Shown: positions 63,378-64,000 of the stretch, in pieces
Numbering within the stretch: position 1 is the stretch's first letter
How the letters are laid out: each line of letters starts with the position of its first letter
DNA from: Halovenus rubra
Lineage (GTDB): Archaea > Halobacteriota > Halobacteria > Halobacteriales > Haloarculaceae
Reading direction: 5' to 3'
Assembly: GCF_026586665.1 (NCBI RefSeq)
Contig: NZ_JAODIY010000048.1
Coordinates: 1 to 64,000, forward strand
DNA length: 64,000 nucleotides
Notes under the pieces: model-generated
Database searches by the model: none
What the model saw: only the letters and a program-made list of their open reading frames with translations
Told to the model about the DNA's origin: nothing
Made by a program: the position numbers and the translations under genes

Positions 63378-64000
63378 ATGAAGCTGACACGTCGTGGGCG
63401 CGTAGCAGTCATGATGGTCCTCCTTGCGGTTGGAATGGGGCTTGTCTCCGGCGCACGCGCGCTCAACGCAATCGCTGCGCCGACGCTGACTGCGCTCGTT
63501 GTGAGTGCGGTGCTGGTCTATCGGCGTGAGCCACCGACCGCCTCGCTGTCGTCGGTCGAGCCGGGATTTCCCGGAGAGGAACGGTCGCTTAGCGTCGCTC
63601 TCACGGGAACCGGGTTATCGACGGTCTCACTCTCGCTTCCAGAACGGGTCAACGGTGACACTGCTGAACAAGAGGTGACACTGCCACAGAGTGTGAGCTA
63701 CAACCTCGAACTGGGTGGTCGTGGGGTCCACCAGATTGGGCCACCAACGCTGTCGCTTCGGGGACCACTTGGCTTGCTCGAACGGGACGTTTCTGTCGAG
63801 GGGACCACCGAAGTAACTGTATTCCCCCAGCGTTACAGCGTCGAAAACGAATCAATGCTAGCACGCTTGTTTGCTGACGAGTTGGAAGCCGAACGGCAGG
63901 AGTTTGACCGGCTACGAGAGTATCGACCCGGCGACCCGTTGCGTCATATCCACTGGAAATCGAGTGCCAAACACGACACGTTTCTGGTCACCGAATTCGA
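63378..64000 (+). CDS. DUF58-domain protein, incomplete at window end
   Basis: The first 207 residues of a DUF58 protein. Two hydrophobic segments (about 10-50) are followed by a beta-rich region and the signature YRPGDPLRHIHWKSSAKHD (just before the window end). It starts one base after the MoxR stop and is surely co-transcribed with it. The remainder, including the VWA-like part, lies outside the window. Confidence 0.9.
   Translation, partial: MKLTRRGRVAVMMVLLAVGMGLVSGARALNAIAAPTLTALVVSAVLVYRREPPTASLSSVEPGFPGEERSLSVALTGTGLSTVSLSLPERVNGDTAEQEVTLPQSVSYNLELGGRGVHQIGPPTLSLRGPLGLLERDVSVEGTTEVTVFPQRYSVENESMLARLFADELEAERQEFDRLREYRPGDPLRHIHWKSSAKHDTFLVTEF

Noticed and set aside
1-64000. CRISPR arrays, insertion sequences, inteins or rRNA genes
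   Set aside because: No regularly spaced repeats, transposase motifs, intein splice blocks or rRNA segments were seen; Cdc48, RfcC, MoxR and infB are uninterrupted.

Overview
The window comes from a halophilic archaeon (class Halobacteria). The evidence is the very acidic predicted proteins, typical haloarchaeal families (CetZ tubulin-like proteins, lycopene elongase with the CruF hydratase, HalX response regulator, Bat-like HTH regulator, PGF-type surface-anchored proteins, Tat-exported lipoprotein), archaeal information genes (aIF5B-type infB, VAT/Cdc48, RfcC, archaeal SAM synthetase) and many near-leaderless genes with a TATA-like element 25-30 bases before the start codon. The base composition is moderate for a haloarchaeon (judged by eye, not computed). 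I cannot name the genus. No insertion sequence, CRISPR array, rRNA or intein was seen; the gene order looks chromosomal.

Layout. 1-10.4 kb: a histidine kinase with a disrupted-looking 5' end, two small conserved proteins, infB, an aminotransferase, a nucleotide-sugar-type epimerase, cdc48 and a HAD phosphatase. 10.5-14 kb: a tRNA-Leu(CAA) with an odd structured trailer, two uncharacterised proteins and msrB. 14.1-17.4 kb: a three-gene ABC-2 exporter divergent from a GbsR/MarR-type regulator, with a palindromic operator between them, then a VOC-family enzyme. 17.4-19.9 kb: lyeJ-cruF for C50 carotenoids and an orphan archaellin-like protein. 19.9-28.8 kb: two metal-type regulators (Lrp-TRASH and DtxR/SirR), Hsp20, HflX, an ATP-grasp ligase, an FKBP isomerase, a CYTH protein, SAM synthetase, ThiI and two very small membrane proteins.

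28.9-40.8 kb is a signalling-rich stretch: HalX response regulator, two paralogous winged-helix proteins, an APC transporter fused to UspA domains with a divergent Lrp regulator, a Bat-like regulator with a histidine kinase, a thioredoxin and a REC-PAS-GAF histidine kinase. Inside it, at 36.3-36.7 kb, lies a probable small RNA flanked by two identical outward-facing 14-base promoter-like elements. 40.9-63.9 kb is rich in cell-envelope and membrane genes: a DUF2342-type metalloprotein, an Hvo_1808-like surface protein, then M48 protease, DUF4129, small membrane protein, DUF58 and polytopic membrane protein joined by four successive ATGA overlaps, with a MoxR ATPase on the opposite strand. Next to it are two tandem cetZ genes, rfcC, a Tat-exported M14-like peptidase, an aldo/keto reductase, a lipoprotein, tpiA, a frameshifted small gene, a HerA-like ATPase and a second MoxR-DUF58 pair that runs off the window end.

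The most interesting items are the tandem and diverged CetZ pair beside the MoxR/DUF58/DUF4129 envelope locus, the candidate small RNA between twin promoters, the tRNA 3'-end mimic hairpins after tRNA-Leu, and the frameshifted small gene between tpiA and herA.
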